A stretch of 64,000 nt of DNA from Triatoma infestans (lineage: Eukaryota > Arthropoda > Insecta > Hemiptera > Reduviidae): positions 1-64,000 of the forward strand of contig JAAEAF010000376.1 of NCBI GenBank assembly GCA_011037195.1, given 5' to 3'. The notes beneath the pieces are model-generated. The model did not search any database. It was not told where the DNA came from and saw nothing but the letters and a program-made list of their open reading frames with translations. This document shows, piece by piece, positions 42,845-54,974 of this stretch. The position numbers and the translations under genes are program-made. Every line of letters begins with the position of its first letter. The first letter of the stretch is position 1.

Positions 42845-45502
42845 TTAACCTTTTGGTGGGCAATTTTTTTATAATTAAAAAAAACATATTCTTTCTATAT
42901 TTAGCTTATCTTCAGTGAATTAATGAATTATCGATAAAAAAAAAGTCAAATATTTTCGGATGTTATTAGGGGGTGGGGGTAGGAATAATACTTCCCAGTG
43001 CCCGATAAGTCAATAAAATATATTTTTTGTTTTTAATTGTTTAAGTCTTCATAAGCAATAACTTTAACTTTATAATCTGTTTACGGCAACAATATCAACA
43101 AATAGTTTGTGAAAAAATTGTATACAAAACGTAAATAAAAGAATAAATTCTATTTATGGAATGAGTTGTAACATCCTAGCATGCACAATGGTACCATGCA
43201 ATAGCTACAAGTAAATTTGGTTCTCTTTTCTGCTTGCTTTGAACTGCACAATCGACAACGTCTATACTTGTCGCCTTTCAGTGGTAAATGTTTCCCAACA
43301 TTCTGCAGTTGGATATTTCTGGCACTTCTCTTTTATTACAAAGATGAAACGGTCTTCCTCTATTCTTCCTGCTACTATAGCCAGAAATCAGTTGCCTTAC
43401 AAGATCTAGACGAAATTTCAACTGATCCAACCGTTCATTCTTTTTAATGAGTTTAAACATGATATATAGTTTACAATTGCTGTATCCACTAACCAGTAAT
43501 AAATCCTGTGCCACCATTTCTCCCGTTTCCTCCCCATTGCATATTGTATGTGCAATTTATCAAAATGATCAACTCCTCCCATTAACTTATTGTAAAGGCA
43601 TGCAGTTCGCGAACTTTCTTCCCGCTTCTTCAGCTTCCTCTGAACAAAAGTAACTTTCCTGGGTGAACAAAAATTGCTCATTATATCCATTAACCTATTA
43701 TCCATCCGTTTGATGACAGAAACATGCTTACTTGTATCAAATAGGAATTCCCCTCTCTTCAACTTTGATCTGTTTTCCTTGAATATAGCTGGTATATTTT
43801 TTTGATTTAATCTCGTTGTCCCAACTGCTTCAATTCCATTTTTTTTCAAGATCTTTAACAGTCTTACTGACGTGAAAAAGTTATCAAATCCTGCAGCACA
43901 CCCTTGATTTCTAAAAGGCTCTAATAATTCTAGAACTAATCGTTTACCGAGATGGTAAATTCCTGAGGACTACCCTGTTTTCCCTGTATAAACTTCAAAA
44001 TTTAACAAAAAACCTGTTCTACTGTCCGTAACACACCACACTTCATAACCTCTTTTGATGGGCTTCTGAGGCATGTATTGCAAAAACGAAGAGCGCCCTT
44101 TAAATGAAATCATGGTTTCGTTGACTGATAAATTTTTGGAAGGAACATAGCTTTTTGAGAAATTATGTTGCAGTTATTCATCAAGGGTCTTATTTTATGG
44201 AGTTTATAGAGCTAGGAGCTCCTTTTGCCACAGCAGTAGTGTTATCATTTATATGCAAGTTTTCTTGAATTTTTTTTTATCTTTTAGAGGTCATTACATT
44301 TGCAATATCAGGTACACCTAAATATGGATTACTACTGTAATACCCAGTGTTAATTGTGGCAGGCAACATATGTATTCCCATCATAATTTGGCAGCCCAAG
44401 AATGCTAAGTATTCGTCTCTATTCAGTGGTGTCCAGTTTCCAGACGGAGTCAAAATATCGGAATAACGTGTTTTCTGGGCTGGAAGCATAAATATTGGTT
44501 TGCTGGATAATGTTATCTACTATTTCATTGCTGAAAACTTGTAAAAAGATATCTACTTCATTACATACTGCTGTGCCAGTAGTAAGATACATAAGCTCAG
44601 AAACAACGTCAATAGCAGAAGATTTAAATCTTTCTCCCCCACAACTCTGCTTCTAAGTAATAATCCTTGCAGGCCATACATAACATAACTTCATTCGAAG
44701 GTAACGCATAGCTGTTGTCGTTGCTAGGGAGGATTTGTAATTGCCACGAAGAGAGTCTGGCCAATCTCGCACATAATCTGATAAATTATCAAAGTCGTTA
44801 CTTTCATTTCTTTCTCGGGCAACCATCCGATATTCATTGATCGCTGTATTATCAAGGGCTATAAGCTCTTCATTAGCCCCTTCATCTCCTTGTTCATCAG
44901 ATATGTCTTCTTTATTGTCTGGCAATGAAAACAATAAATTCATGACTTCTTGCATGTGTTTTTCATTGTTCGGGTCATAAAAGTCCCTAGGCATCTAAAG
45001 TAAAGAAAACTTAAATTTAGAACGGCAATTTTAACAAATAAAAATAAGAAAAGCATGAAAAATAAACAAAAATTGAGAAATCTGACAAATATGCCCTAGG
45101 CTGCGGGAAGAATACATCCCACCTAATCTTTTCTTCATAAAAAAAATTATTATTCACTTTACTTTCAATATTTATAATTATAAACAATTAAGAATCAAAG
45201 AAAAATAAGATATTTAATGGTACTTTTGATTACACTTACTTTGTTTGTTCATAAATTGAAAATGTATCTAGGTAAACACAGATTGTAACACACTTGTAGA
45301 CATGCACGCGAACGCTTGCAATATAAATTATTTTTAAAAACCTAGATGGCATTGCTACGAATTTTCGCGGTAATAATTCAATGCGGAGATCTTTCGGGAA
45401 TAATATGAACTAGTAATAAATTAGAAATCATTTTTCCCTTAGACTCCGTAAATGTTTAATGTCCCTGGGAAGTACAGTTCTCTTCGCCCACGAAAGAGTT
45501 AA
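42845..45502 (-). mobile_element. piggyBac transposon (2650 bp) with TTAA duplications
   Basis: TTAA at 42845-42848 and 45499-45502. Terminal repeats CCTTTTGGTGGGC (42849 inward) and its counterpart CTCTTTCGTGGGC (reading in from 45498) match at 10 of 13. Subterminal inverted CTTCCCAG / CTGGGAAG are at about 42991 and 45466. The enclosed transposase is broken. Confidence 0.85.
43150..44994 (-). pseudogene. piggyBac transposase pseudogene
   Basis: Reads from MPRDFYDPNNEKHMQEVM (44994) through NRDEYLAFLGCQIMMGIHML and LHINDNTTAVAKG to the catalytic domain: NLSVNETMISFKGRSSFLQY, where the first catalytic Asp (usually S-x-D-E) is Asn; FDNFFTSVRLLK with the second Asp kept; and MGGVDHFDKLHIQYAMGRK with the third kept. 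The C-terminal cysteine-rich domain is intact (YRRCRLCSSK, FTCSYCMVPLCMLGCY), ending at the TAG 43150-43152. Breaks: frame changes near 44650, 44490 and 44270, and a TAG after VYTGKTG near 43970. Length and order fit the PGBD family. The element cannot move itself. Confidence 0.88.
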
Positions 45503-45945
45503 GTAAATAAATTAAGGGTTAAATAGGGTTAAAGGGTTAAAGGGTTAAATAAATTTTTCCGGGAAAACATTTCAAATAAAAGTTACACCTCTTGCTATAT
45601 TGGTCATATGTGATGTTTAAAGAAAATCGTTGGAGCTGTTTTGGAGAAAATTACAAAAAACTGATGAAAAACATTCAGCAAAGTGGCACTTCCGGTTGAT
45701 GAATTTTGCCCGAAATCTTCCTGTCTGATATGGCAGTACCTAAACGAAATACCAAGTTTGAGCTTCCTGCAACTCGTTTTTGAGATATTTTTGTCACACA
45801 CACATACATACCATTATCTAAAAACCGCTTTTTTGGACTCAGAGCTCCTCAAACCGTGTACTTCCGGGGAAAACTCAATTTCGAAAATCTGGCACGATTG
45901 CAATACTTCCTCTTACTGACACTAGTCAGAGAAAGTAAAAAAATG
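45503..45945. repeat. Dispersed repeat, right part of the piggyBac target
   Basis: Begins with a small array of GGGTTAAA units (45524-45548). The most complete downstream half of the family follows: AAAATCGTTGGAGCTGTTTT, GTGGCACTTCCGGTTGATGA, AGCTTCCTGCAACTCGTTTT, (CACA)n, ATCTGGCACGATTGCAATAC and TTCCTCTTACTG...CAGAGAAAGT. Confidence 0.6.
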
Positions 45946-47130
45946 TGATCTGTTTCACATAAAATTTGTTTTTTAATGGAAGATGGTATTATAAATGAAA
46001 CGATTACAATTGGAAAACAATATAATCCTATATTAAGGTAATTATTGAAAGTTTTAGAGATTTAGACAGCATTTAAGTAGATTTCAAACTCTGCAACAAA
46101 ATTGAAGATTTAAGAGGTTTAGTGGAACTTAATACATTTCCTTATTAAACTTTATATGGAAATTTCTCTGAACTTGGCATTATTAATCATCTCCCCAAAT
46201 TGTGTTAAATATTAAGTGATAAACAATAATTAAAATTAAATACTGAATACCTGTTATTATTATTAATTAACCTGGAAATTAGTTAATAAAAAATAATAAA
46301 TAAATCATAATCCTGTCATCTTAAAAACAAATGTCTATTCTGGCGCATTGTTTCAGTACTTGATATTTTTAAAGAAAAAAACTTTAATGATTTTCATCCA
46401 TTTTTTTTTCCATTTATTTTTATTTTTCATCGATTTTTGTTATAATTCGTGATTTCACTTAATATTACACAGAATTCTTTGTTCTGTCGTGTCTGTTGTT
46501 TATATTACAACACTTATGAAAATATTCATAGCATTTTGACCTAATGCGGACTCACAAATGATTTTTAGTTTTGATTTGAACATAGGCCATTTTTACTTAC
46601 TGAGTAGCTGAGGATTTTAGTGGTTCCCAAACTTTTTGGCTTTGTGACTTCCTTAAAAACGACTCTAAAGCTCCCCTTGAGGACGACTTCTATACTCAGA
46701 GATAGCTTCCAGAATATTAATACAATGAATACTGTTTATATTTTTCTAATTGCTGTAACTTAAACTGTAATAAAAATCTGAAAGATATCTTCCTGATCTG
46801 TCCAATATATTCACCAATTAGAAAGCATCATATTATATATAATGTGATGTACACCATGTGTGAAATACACAAATTTAACTAGTCTTTTCATAATCAGATC
46901 AATCTAATATTTAAAATAGTTTTTATTATTACACCCTAGAATCATTTAAATTAAGGTCATTTATAGTGAATGAGTAATAATTAAGAATGCATGCATTAGA
47001 ATAGCCTCCTTCCTAAATTGTTCTTATAGAATTATTTTACCTATTTCAGAATTCATATTTACATTTATTACTTTGTTAATTTTTTGTAACAATTGATTAA
47101 AAAAAAAAAATAAAAGTAAAATATTTTATT
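45946..47130. other. No gene seen
   Basis: AT-rich, without recognised repeats or coding sequence. Confidence 0.45.
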
Positions 47131-47386
47131 TTTGGTATTTTATCCGTCGTAGCATGCATGTTCCTTTTATTCCTGAACGGTTTCGGATTTTCATCCATCC
47201 TCAGAGCAAATTCACCATTTTTGTGCAGAAAGTTCACTTCAACGCAATGTTTCTGTTACACTCACACTTGTTTGTTTGCTATATACCCACAAAACAACAA
47301 ACAACAAGAGTGAGTGTAATAGAGACATTGCGTTGAAGTGAACTCTCTACACTAAAGTGGTATGCTATGAGGGATAAAATACCAAA
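47131..47386. mobile_element. Foldback element with a hammerhead in one arm only
   Basis: TTTGGTATTTTATCC (47131) pairs with GGATAAAATACCAAA (ends 47386); inner arms share AGTTCACTTCAACGCAATGT and its complement. The left arm carries a hammerhead (47171-47208). The right arm lacks that ~65-base segment. Confidence 0.7.
47171..47208 (-). ncRNA. Hammerhead ribozyme motif (ACCGUU type)
   Basis: Minus strand: UUUGCU, CUGAGGA, stem II GGAU-GAAA-AUCC, GAAA, stem III ACCGUU, C, AGGAA (stem I pairs with one G-G mismatch). Its flanks differ from the other families. Confidence 0.62.
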
Positions 47387-47894
47387 TGTTATCCAGCATT
47401 GCATACCCATACACATATTCAATAGTTTATTTTTGTTTGTATTTTTTCTATTAGCTAGAAATTTGACCCGTTTCCAATACTTCCTCTTACTATGGAGTAA
47501 TGGAATCTATAAAATTTCTCTTTTATTATTTATATCTCGTTTGTTCGCGGCTCCCCAACTGACATATCAACGCCCCCTATGAGAAGCTCTGTCCAAGTGT
47601 ATCTTTCACACATTTACTGGTTATTATCAACTATGGAAGGCCATCTGTACTGGGACTTATTTAACAATTTGAACTATTAATTTCTCTTACCGCTTTAAGA
47701 GCAAATATTATGAAAATGTTTCAATTTTCGAGATTGAGGTTTCACCGGAAACAAGAATATTGGAGTCACAAACGAATGGTCTGTATATGTATATGCGGGT
47801 GTAGGAAGCGCGGGGCCCTACCAACTATTCAGCGTGCAACACTATGCAACAGTCTGCACGGAGTCCCGTGCTGAAGATTAATATATATTCAAAC

Positions 47895-48045
47895 TATCAG
47901 AGATATTTTCCGTGATAACCTACATCATTTTGTGGTCCTCGACCGGTTTCGGGCGTTCGCCCATCATCAGGATGTCTTGATGAAACAGTGCATTAACAGT
48001 GATTTGCACAAAGCAAAATCAGTTTATACAGTGTTTTGTTAAGTC
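47895..48045 (-). mobile_element. Single copy of the ACCGGU ribozyme repeat
   Basis: CTATCAGAGATATTTTCCGT to CAGTGATTTGCACAAAGCAA matches one arm of the 12303 and 13868 elements, in minus orientation, without a partner. Confidence 0.65.
47937..47974 (-). ncRNA. Hammerhead ribozyme motif (ACCGGU type)
   Basis: Minus strand: CAUC, CUGAUGA, GGGC-GAAC-GCCC, GAAA, ACCGGU, C, GAGG (one stem I mismatch). The core is perfect. Confidence 0.72.
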
Positions 48046-48950
48046 CTAACTATGAGGTTAAGCTTAACCTAACTCGTAGCTTAAGAAGAGGTTTTTCTCT
48101 ACCTGGTGTTCATTGTTCCTTTAAAAATAACACCAATAATTGTTCCTTTTGTGTTCATTGTTCCTTTTTAATGGAAACATCAATAAGTGGAAATTTAAAT
48201 TTGTAAACACTGTCATTTAGTGTGTCAATACATGTGCGGATTTTGTTGCCTAATTTATTGTTAGTTCTGAATGCTGTCTCGACTCCAGTTTCTTAAAAAA
48301 AATTGCGAGTTTATATGTATGGTTGTGTCGATGTATGTGAATGTGGCAAATTTGTCTGTTTCTTTGTCATTCCTACAGTGGCGTGTTTTGTTTTTTGGAG
48401 TATGTTAACGATATTCATACTGTAACCATTGCTAGAAGGTATTATGTATTTGTAGAAGAGGTATTATTCATTAAAGTTTCTGAATGGATTTATATTATTC
48501 CCTGTGCAATTGTATACTTCGAACTGAGTGTATTCCAAACAACAGCAGTTACAGGAACTCTACAATAATACAGTATAGTGGCTTATCTGTAAGAATTAAC
48601 AGTTGAGTAATAATTTCATGAGCATTAAATCAATCAATTTCATGATCAGAGCAGTTTAAGGCTATAGTCCACGTTAACGCGATCGAGTGAAAAAAAAGAC
48701 AATGCACTTACTTCTGTAAGGGGGATAAAGAAAGTAGAATTTCACATGTTATCCTCAAGTATTAATTCCTTTCGATTCATACATAAATAAGATCATCCAC
48801 TGATTCATTCATTCGGGTTTTGTTAATTTCTTGTTAAAATAAGATTGGTAACCTCTGACTTAGAGAAGAAGGGTTTCTATAATAGTATCTTAGATTAGAT
48901 TGATAAGAGGGGAGGCGTGCCTCGTTCACCGAGACCTAAGTGGTCTATTG
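48046..48950. other. No gene seen
   Basis: Intergenic. The 75-residue frame 48341-48568 lacks any recognisable domain. Confidence 0.45.
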
Positions 48951-48954
48951 TGGA

Positions 48955-49480
48955 TCCCCTATGGTTACAGCACGTCCTTCAGCTTCGCTCTTTTAATCAG
49001 GCCTACCAAAGCTGAAATCAGCTCCGTCGTGAAGCTCAAGGCTTCGAGATTGTTAGTTCCCAGTTGAAGGTACTTTGTTCTCATCAGGCCGGCACATTTA
49101 CAGAGAAATGTGTTCCGGGGTTTCTTCCTCGGCTTTGCAGAATCGGCGTAGAGAGTTGTCTGCAATTAGTATTTGCTGCGTGTACCTATTCTGCCTACAA
49201 TACCTCGTAAATAGACCCACTATTAACCTCATTTCCTTCCGGGAGTGGTTTAGTAGGTCCGCTAGTGAATTTAGGCAAATGACTTCTATCCTGGTGTACT
49301 CTCCCCCTACTGCAGACGCTGTTCTTCTATCCAACCTATGATAGAAGTTTGAATCAGGCTTCAGGACCAGCCGCAGAAGGAGGGTTCGTGTCCTGTGAAG
49401 GTATCTTTCGAGCGCTCCCTCGCTGGGGCAACCGCCCTTTCGTTGTCCAGAAACCCCGCATGTCCCAGGAAGAGGGTCAG
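48955..49480 (-). pseudogene. Non-LTR retrotransposon C-terminal fragment (R1/I-like)
   Basis: Minus strand: NHSRKEMRLIVGLFTRYCRQ, then LRRFCKAEEETPEHISL, and after a frame change CAGLMRTKYLQLG and ISALVGLIKRAKLKDVL. This is the same LLTGH...C...EETPEH..C ending as the fragment at 15236 but a different lineage. It is broken and truncated. Confidence 0.72.
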
Positions 49481-50590
49481 CTAATTGGTATCTTACATAT
49501 TTGTAATGTTAAAATCAGCTTGTTTATATAATTATTGGCGAGGAAATTATGAGTTTTTATTATAATATAATTAATATAAATTCAGTAATTTCCAACATTT
49601 CATTTTATTACATTTTTTTTTTTTCTTATCAAAGACACTAGTGAAAGATACTAGTATTCTCACAAAATTCACCTCGTATTCATTTATAGTTTTATTAAAT
49701 CATTTTCCATACTGAAGATTAGGTCACAGCAAGATTTAATGAAAGATTTTTTCAGAGAAATACAATTTTATTTCATCACCTAACACCTGCATAGGTAATT
49801 TTACATTTTATTTTCAATTAAACAGTTGCATTATTTTTACTCTTATTTGCCCACACCTTCCACTGTTTTCATTGCATTTTTTACATGATTATGTTCTTTT
49901 TATTCATTTCTTTTATAGTCAACGGGATTTTATTTAGCAATATTGTTTAAATAATTTATATTTTCATAAGTTAATGTAAGAGAATTACAAAAAATTTTTA
50001 ACTCCTTTCATTCATTTTATATAAATTAGATACATAAAAGCCATGTCCTCATTTCATCAGATATAATTTATGTTTTATTTTATTTTCTTTCTTTGATTTA
50101 TTTCCTTAAATTACGCTTTTTGTCTCTATTCCATATTTTTTTTAATAATCTCTGACTAAGTAATAAAACGTAGGTATATTTTCTTTTATATATTTATTCC
50201 GCTTCAGTTTTATCTTTTTTTTTCTAAAGATAAAAATTTTATTCCTTTTTTGTAAAATTAATTCCGGAAAAATAATTATGCCTCTATCCATTAAATTATG
50301 AGTTTTTAAATAAATTATTTATAACACAAAGTAAATTTATTATGAATTAAATGAGCATTTTTAATTTTATTTATGAAAAATCTTGTTCATATATTTTTAA
50401 AGTTTTATATCTTTACCTATATATACAAAAAGGATACATATTTTTTTATATAAAACACAATAACTCTGTACTTTGTACTAGCTTTGGTATATTTATACTT
50501 ATGTTATATATATATTTGGTATATTCAACTAATATAAATGTTATTTACAATCCTTAAACACAAAAACTCCTAAATTACTTAAGAATAAAA
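49481..50590. other. No gene seen
   Basis: Extremely AT-rich with many short A/T homopolymers. The 68-residue frame 50351-50557 is low-complexity. Confidence 0.5.
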
Positions 50591-50592
50591 AT

Positions 50593-51910
50593 TTAAAATA
50601 GTAGAAATTCATTTAGTGTGGTATTCTGATCTGAGACAGACATCGTTTCTAAATTCCACATTATTTTTGAATTTATCGTTAAATTGCCCCAATGATTTCT
50701 TAGACTGCCGACAACCCACTGCTTATGGATGAGTGCTGTGAGGTCATCCATATCTGGAAGCCTGACAAACATGTGCCAGAAGACACACCAACAGCAGGCT
50801 CGGGACCAATGAAAGGGAGATAGGCGCCTGATTTGGCAAACCTCCTCATTCCCAAAGATTCCCATATGACCTGGAACCCAGACCAGAATTGCATAAATCT
50901 CAGCCTGGAAAACGGTGGCCCACTCACCAAGAGGCACCACCAAAAGGTCTCCTGTCTCAAAACAGACGGCAGCCCCAGACCTACCATCCATCCTGGAACC
51001 GTCCGTGTAGCCTCGGAAATAATTCTTAGAAATCACCCCAGACGGACCCAGGATGAACCAATCTTCCCTAGAAGGCAACCTAACCCTCTGGAATGACCAA
51101 AGACAAAAGTCTTCAACATCCTATCAGAAGGGAAACCTGTAATGGGAATCCTTAAAAGCATCTCGCGATGAATGGTAGAATGACCATATCGCTTACCCTG
51201 CCAAAAACCTGCCTGTTTAATTCTATGACAGGCTTTCATTGCCTGGTTTTTCACCTCCACAAAGAGAGGAATTCCTAACAAAGTCTCCATGGATCAATGC
51301 AACGCCACCACACCAAAGCCGCATACAATAACCTAGGTTTAATGACCATGCAATAAATCCAGAACATCATCTTGGGAGTAATCCCCAGTTCTTACCTACA
51401 ACTCTTCGACATTGCCAAAAGGAAATTACTGCCTTTTGTTGCTGTGTCTTAACATGTTCCGACTAGTTCAATTTACTGTCGAGAACTACTCCAAAGAACT
51501 TTACTATATACTAACCTGTATGGAAGTGCCTAACAACCTGGGAGGTGTAAAACCCACTATCTGCCTTCTATGAGTAAATAGAATTGCCTGGGTCTTATTA
51601 GGATTAATGAAAAGACCTTTATCCTGTGTCCAACAATATACCATGTTAAGGGCGCTTTGCATTAAGTCCGAAATAGTGGACAGACAGCGCCCTAACAATA
51701 AATAACACCATCATCGGCATATGCTTGCACATAAAATCCCGATGAATTCATCCTAACCAAAAGGTCATCCATGACGGCGCACCACAACTTTGGTGAGAGA
51801 CAACCCCCTTGAGGGCACCCTCTCCCCGCTTGTACTATCATGGTGCGCCCGCCAAGGGAAGCCTGTATAACCCTACTCCTAAGATAGACACCTACCCAAC
51901 GATTAAGACA
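50593..51910 (-). pseudogene. Non-LTR retrotransposon: RT C-terminal part plus RNase H
   Basis: From right to left on the minus strand: motif B-like GGCLSPKLWCAVMDDLL, catalytic QAYADDGVIYC (about 51730), a stop, then MQSALNMVYCWTQDKGLFI and NPNKTQAILFTHRR (51504-51698). Next comes a connection region (51033-51290) with CHRIKQAGFWQGKRYGHS, and an RNase H domain with YTDGSRMDGRSGAAV, FQAEIYAIL and VPGHMGIFGNEE (the D, E and late-domain motifs), ending at about 50593. Stops and frame breaks throughout. RNase H places it in the R1/I/Loa-Jockey type group. Confidence 0.82.
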
Positions 51911-52560
51911 CTAACGCATCTTACTATGTTTCAAACCTTACATTACACACTGCCTTAAGCCATCGTGACAGACCCAATCAACTGTAAGAAGTTCCACGAA
52001 ACACTATCCAACACAACATTCCCTCATCTCAAGCTTAAACACTCATTCACTGCCACAAAAATAAGACTGAGAAGAAGGTGACTTAGGGATAATCTTGCCA
52101 ATTGCTAACGGAACGACCAAAGCTCCTGGCAGTGTCATCACTGGATGGGTTCTCCATTTAAGCTACACATGCCAAAAGAGCCTATGTCCGCAGAAGAAAA
52201 TATTGTACCCACAGATGTTGTTTAATCAATAAAGGAACAAGAAAAATTAATTTTATCGTTAAATTACTTTATTAACAGAAAAACGGATTCTTTCGAGGAT
52301 GCCGTCAGTGCAGTCGCCCTTGGGGGGGGGGGGGGAAGAAGGGCGTACGTAGGTTATATGGCAGAACGATTAGAACTCGGTTTATGAACGTTGTACGGTT
52401 CATCGAGAATCGTACATTTCGGGGAAACTGGGGTATACGGTCTGAGACCCGAAAGTAGTCGTAGGAGGGTCACAGCGACCGATCTCCTTAGCTCTCAGTT
52501 CTACGCAATCGGTTGCATACAGCTGCTGAGCTCAGGGATAACTTGTTATAAGTTCAGAGA
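51911..52560. other. No clear gene; possible non-LTR and Tc1 remnants
   Basis: 51911-52200 may continue the retrotransposon's RT without readable motifs. A run of 14 G lies at about 52322-52335. 52340-52560 precedes the Tc1 remnant and may be its 5' part. Confidence 0.35.
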
Positions 52561-52569
52561 ATCAACGTG

Positions 52570-53050
52570 AGCTCAGAAACTTTTCGAAGACCTCTGATGG
52601 CTAGGAGACCAACAACAGGGCCATTCTAACCAGGAATCATCGTGTAAACAAGTTAGCTTTTGCCAATCGGCATTTCCATTGAACTGTAGAGCAATCTCTG
52701 TTCTCTTGATAGATGAATCGCGATATGGACTGTTTTCTTCAGACGGTCGAATTCGTGTATGGAGAAGGTCAAGGGAATGCTTCATTCAATGTACAGTGGA
52801 AGTGTATAGCGGAAGTGTTCTTTTTCAACGACAATCAATTATGGTGCAGGGTGGAATGAGTTTGGAGGCCCGCACCGAGGTAATTGTTGTTGAAAATGGC
52901 GCAATGACCGCTGCGAGGTATGTTAAAGAAATTCTTCTAGAGGCAGTCATTGTTTGCTCCATTTATCGGGGAGAGCTTCATTCTAAAACATTATAACGCT
53001 TCTTGGAGGAAGTCAGTATAAATGTCGCTACCGTAGTTTTCGATGCGCCA
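52570..53050 (+). pseudogene. Tc1-like transposase remnant
   Basis: LAFANRHFHWT in one frame is followed after a shift by IDESRYGLFSSDGRIRVWRR (52679-52996), then VQGGMSLEARTEVIVVENGA and MTAARYVKEILLEAVI. This is the centre of the Tc1 DDE domain (F-x-DES-x-F..GR..VWR, V-W-GG-I...T.L....G..T...Y...IL). The first Asp is present; the later catalytic segments are lost. Confidence 0.8.
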
Positions 53051-54960
53051 TAAAAAAATAATAACAGTAATAATTTTTTAATAATAAAAATACTTTATTT
53101 ATGTGGTAGCAAAATATATTTCATAGAATAACCAAGAAGAGATATCAAATAAAAATAAAATCTGTCTAAGATGTTCAAACATAAGAAGCTACTAGTGTTT
53201 GTATTATTGACTTTGTTTACATAATGTTTTATTTTTCTTAGCTTATATTCTCGATATTCAATCTCTTCATTCTTCTCCGCTCAAATATCTGTTATCTACT
53301 TTAGGATAAGCCCTCCTTTCAGGATCACAACAATTCAAACTAAAATAACGATTCCTTTCTTCATGCCTATCCTTTCGTTCTGCCATCCATATTATATCTT
53401 TTTTAAAAAAAAGATTTATTTGGAAATTTATTTTTACAGTATCCTTCGATGATGGGTATTTTATTGAATAAATATTTTTTTATGAACTGTTTCGATTCCT
53501 GACGATAGGATATTTCCACGATTCAAAAAACAAACAAGCACACACACAAAAGTATAATATATAAATAATATTTATATATAAACAAATTCTTATGTATAAC
53601 ACACAAATATTTATATATAAATAATAAATAATGTATTAATAAATAATTATATAAACTTTGGGCGCAACAGCCCATGAAAGGCATGCGATTTTTATTGGGG
53701 GAGGGAGCGTGTGGTAAGCACGAGGCGATTCCCTCCGCCGTTTAGTTCTGGCCTTCGCTACCTACTGTATTATTATATTGCATTATGCTGTATTTGTGTA
53801 CTATAATATATATTAAATACAGCTAATATAGTTATTAGCTTATTTCCACATTGGCATGATGCGATAAATTTAGCTTGGACTCTCTATAAATCAGAGTTCA
53901 CATGATTTTTAGATTATGTAAGGGAGTGTCAGTATGAAACCATGATGGGGGGAGGAAGGTGATTTTCAGTGTAGGTATGGAAAGGGCTCCAAGATGATTT
54001 ATGTTATAATGTTTTAAATGAAAAACGTCTGAAAATCTGTATTGAACGGGGCTTTAATTTCAAGCAAGTTCTGAGCTTGGAATATGCCTGCTCCTTTTAT
54101 GTTAAGTATAGTTTAAGATGTGATGTAGTCGTGAATCAGCCTATTTTTTTCCTAATCCCAGCTATTTATTTTGGATGGACTCGCAAATTTCTTTACAGGT
54201 GCTCTTCATTAATTTTAATGGCAGCTATTACTAGTACCATTGGGATTTTTACTAAGAGAGATTGAGCTAGAGCTCAGAATTCCATATTACAATTTCTCTT
54301 TCATAGCTGAATTTTAAGATCAAGGAATATGTGAATGAAAACATAAAGAAAGGGAGAGTAAGGTTTTGAAGTATTTTGGAAAAGGCTGTTGTGAAGAGAG
54401 AGAGGAATCAAAATGTTTTGATAACCTTTAAGGGTGCTTAGGGCCAGTGGTCAGCCTTAGCTGTTCTTGAGCATTGGCGAGAAGTATTTTGGAGGCAGTT
54501 TACTCTAAGGGATTACAATGTTATACGAGCTCTTGATGGAAACTAATAAAACGAAATTTTTCAATTTCATTTACTAATGGACTCTTGAAGTCACCATAAA
54601 TAGTTACATTACTGTAAGGAGCTTTTGCACTGCATTGAAAGATCTTGGATTGGAGAGTTTGAATTTGTTAAACAGTATAGCTGCTCTAAGGTTAAAAAAA
54701 AAGAAAAGATAATACAATTATAAGAGTCAGACAATTTTAGAATAATAAGTTCGCATCCTTTCATCAAATTAATTCCAGCAGCATGACCTTTGTTTCAATT
54801 TATATCACTTACATTATTCATTTATCATTGGCAAGTCCTCTATGAATCTGCATTTTGAAAGAACAGCGTTTAGTGATTCGATTTTTGGTTCATAAAGATG
54901 AAACCTTTTGAAATTTACTACCGAATGCTTAAACAATACACTGTAAGCTGTATGATTCAT
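53051..54960. other. No gene seen
   Basis: AT-rich, except a GC-richer stretch at 53655-53760 (CGCAACAGCCCATGAAAGGC) of unknown nature. The 62-residue frame 54077-54265 has hydrophobic character but no recognised family or upstream gene structure. Confidence 0.4.
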
Positions 54961-54974
54961 GCGTACTTCTACAA

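Noticed and set aside
45524..45548. GGGTTAAA tandem units resembling telomere repeat
   Set aside because: Only about four imperfect units, not the insect TTAGG motif, and inside the dispersed repeat beside the piggyBac target; probably a small local expansion.
54077..54265. 62-residue hydrophobic frame as a possible membrane protein
   Set aside because: T-rich sequence gives hydrophobic residues by chance; no family resemblance or gene structure.
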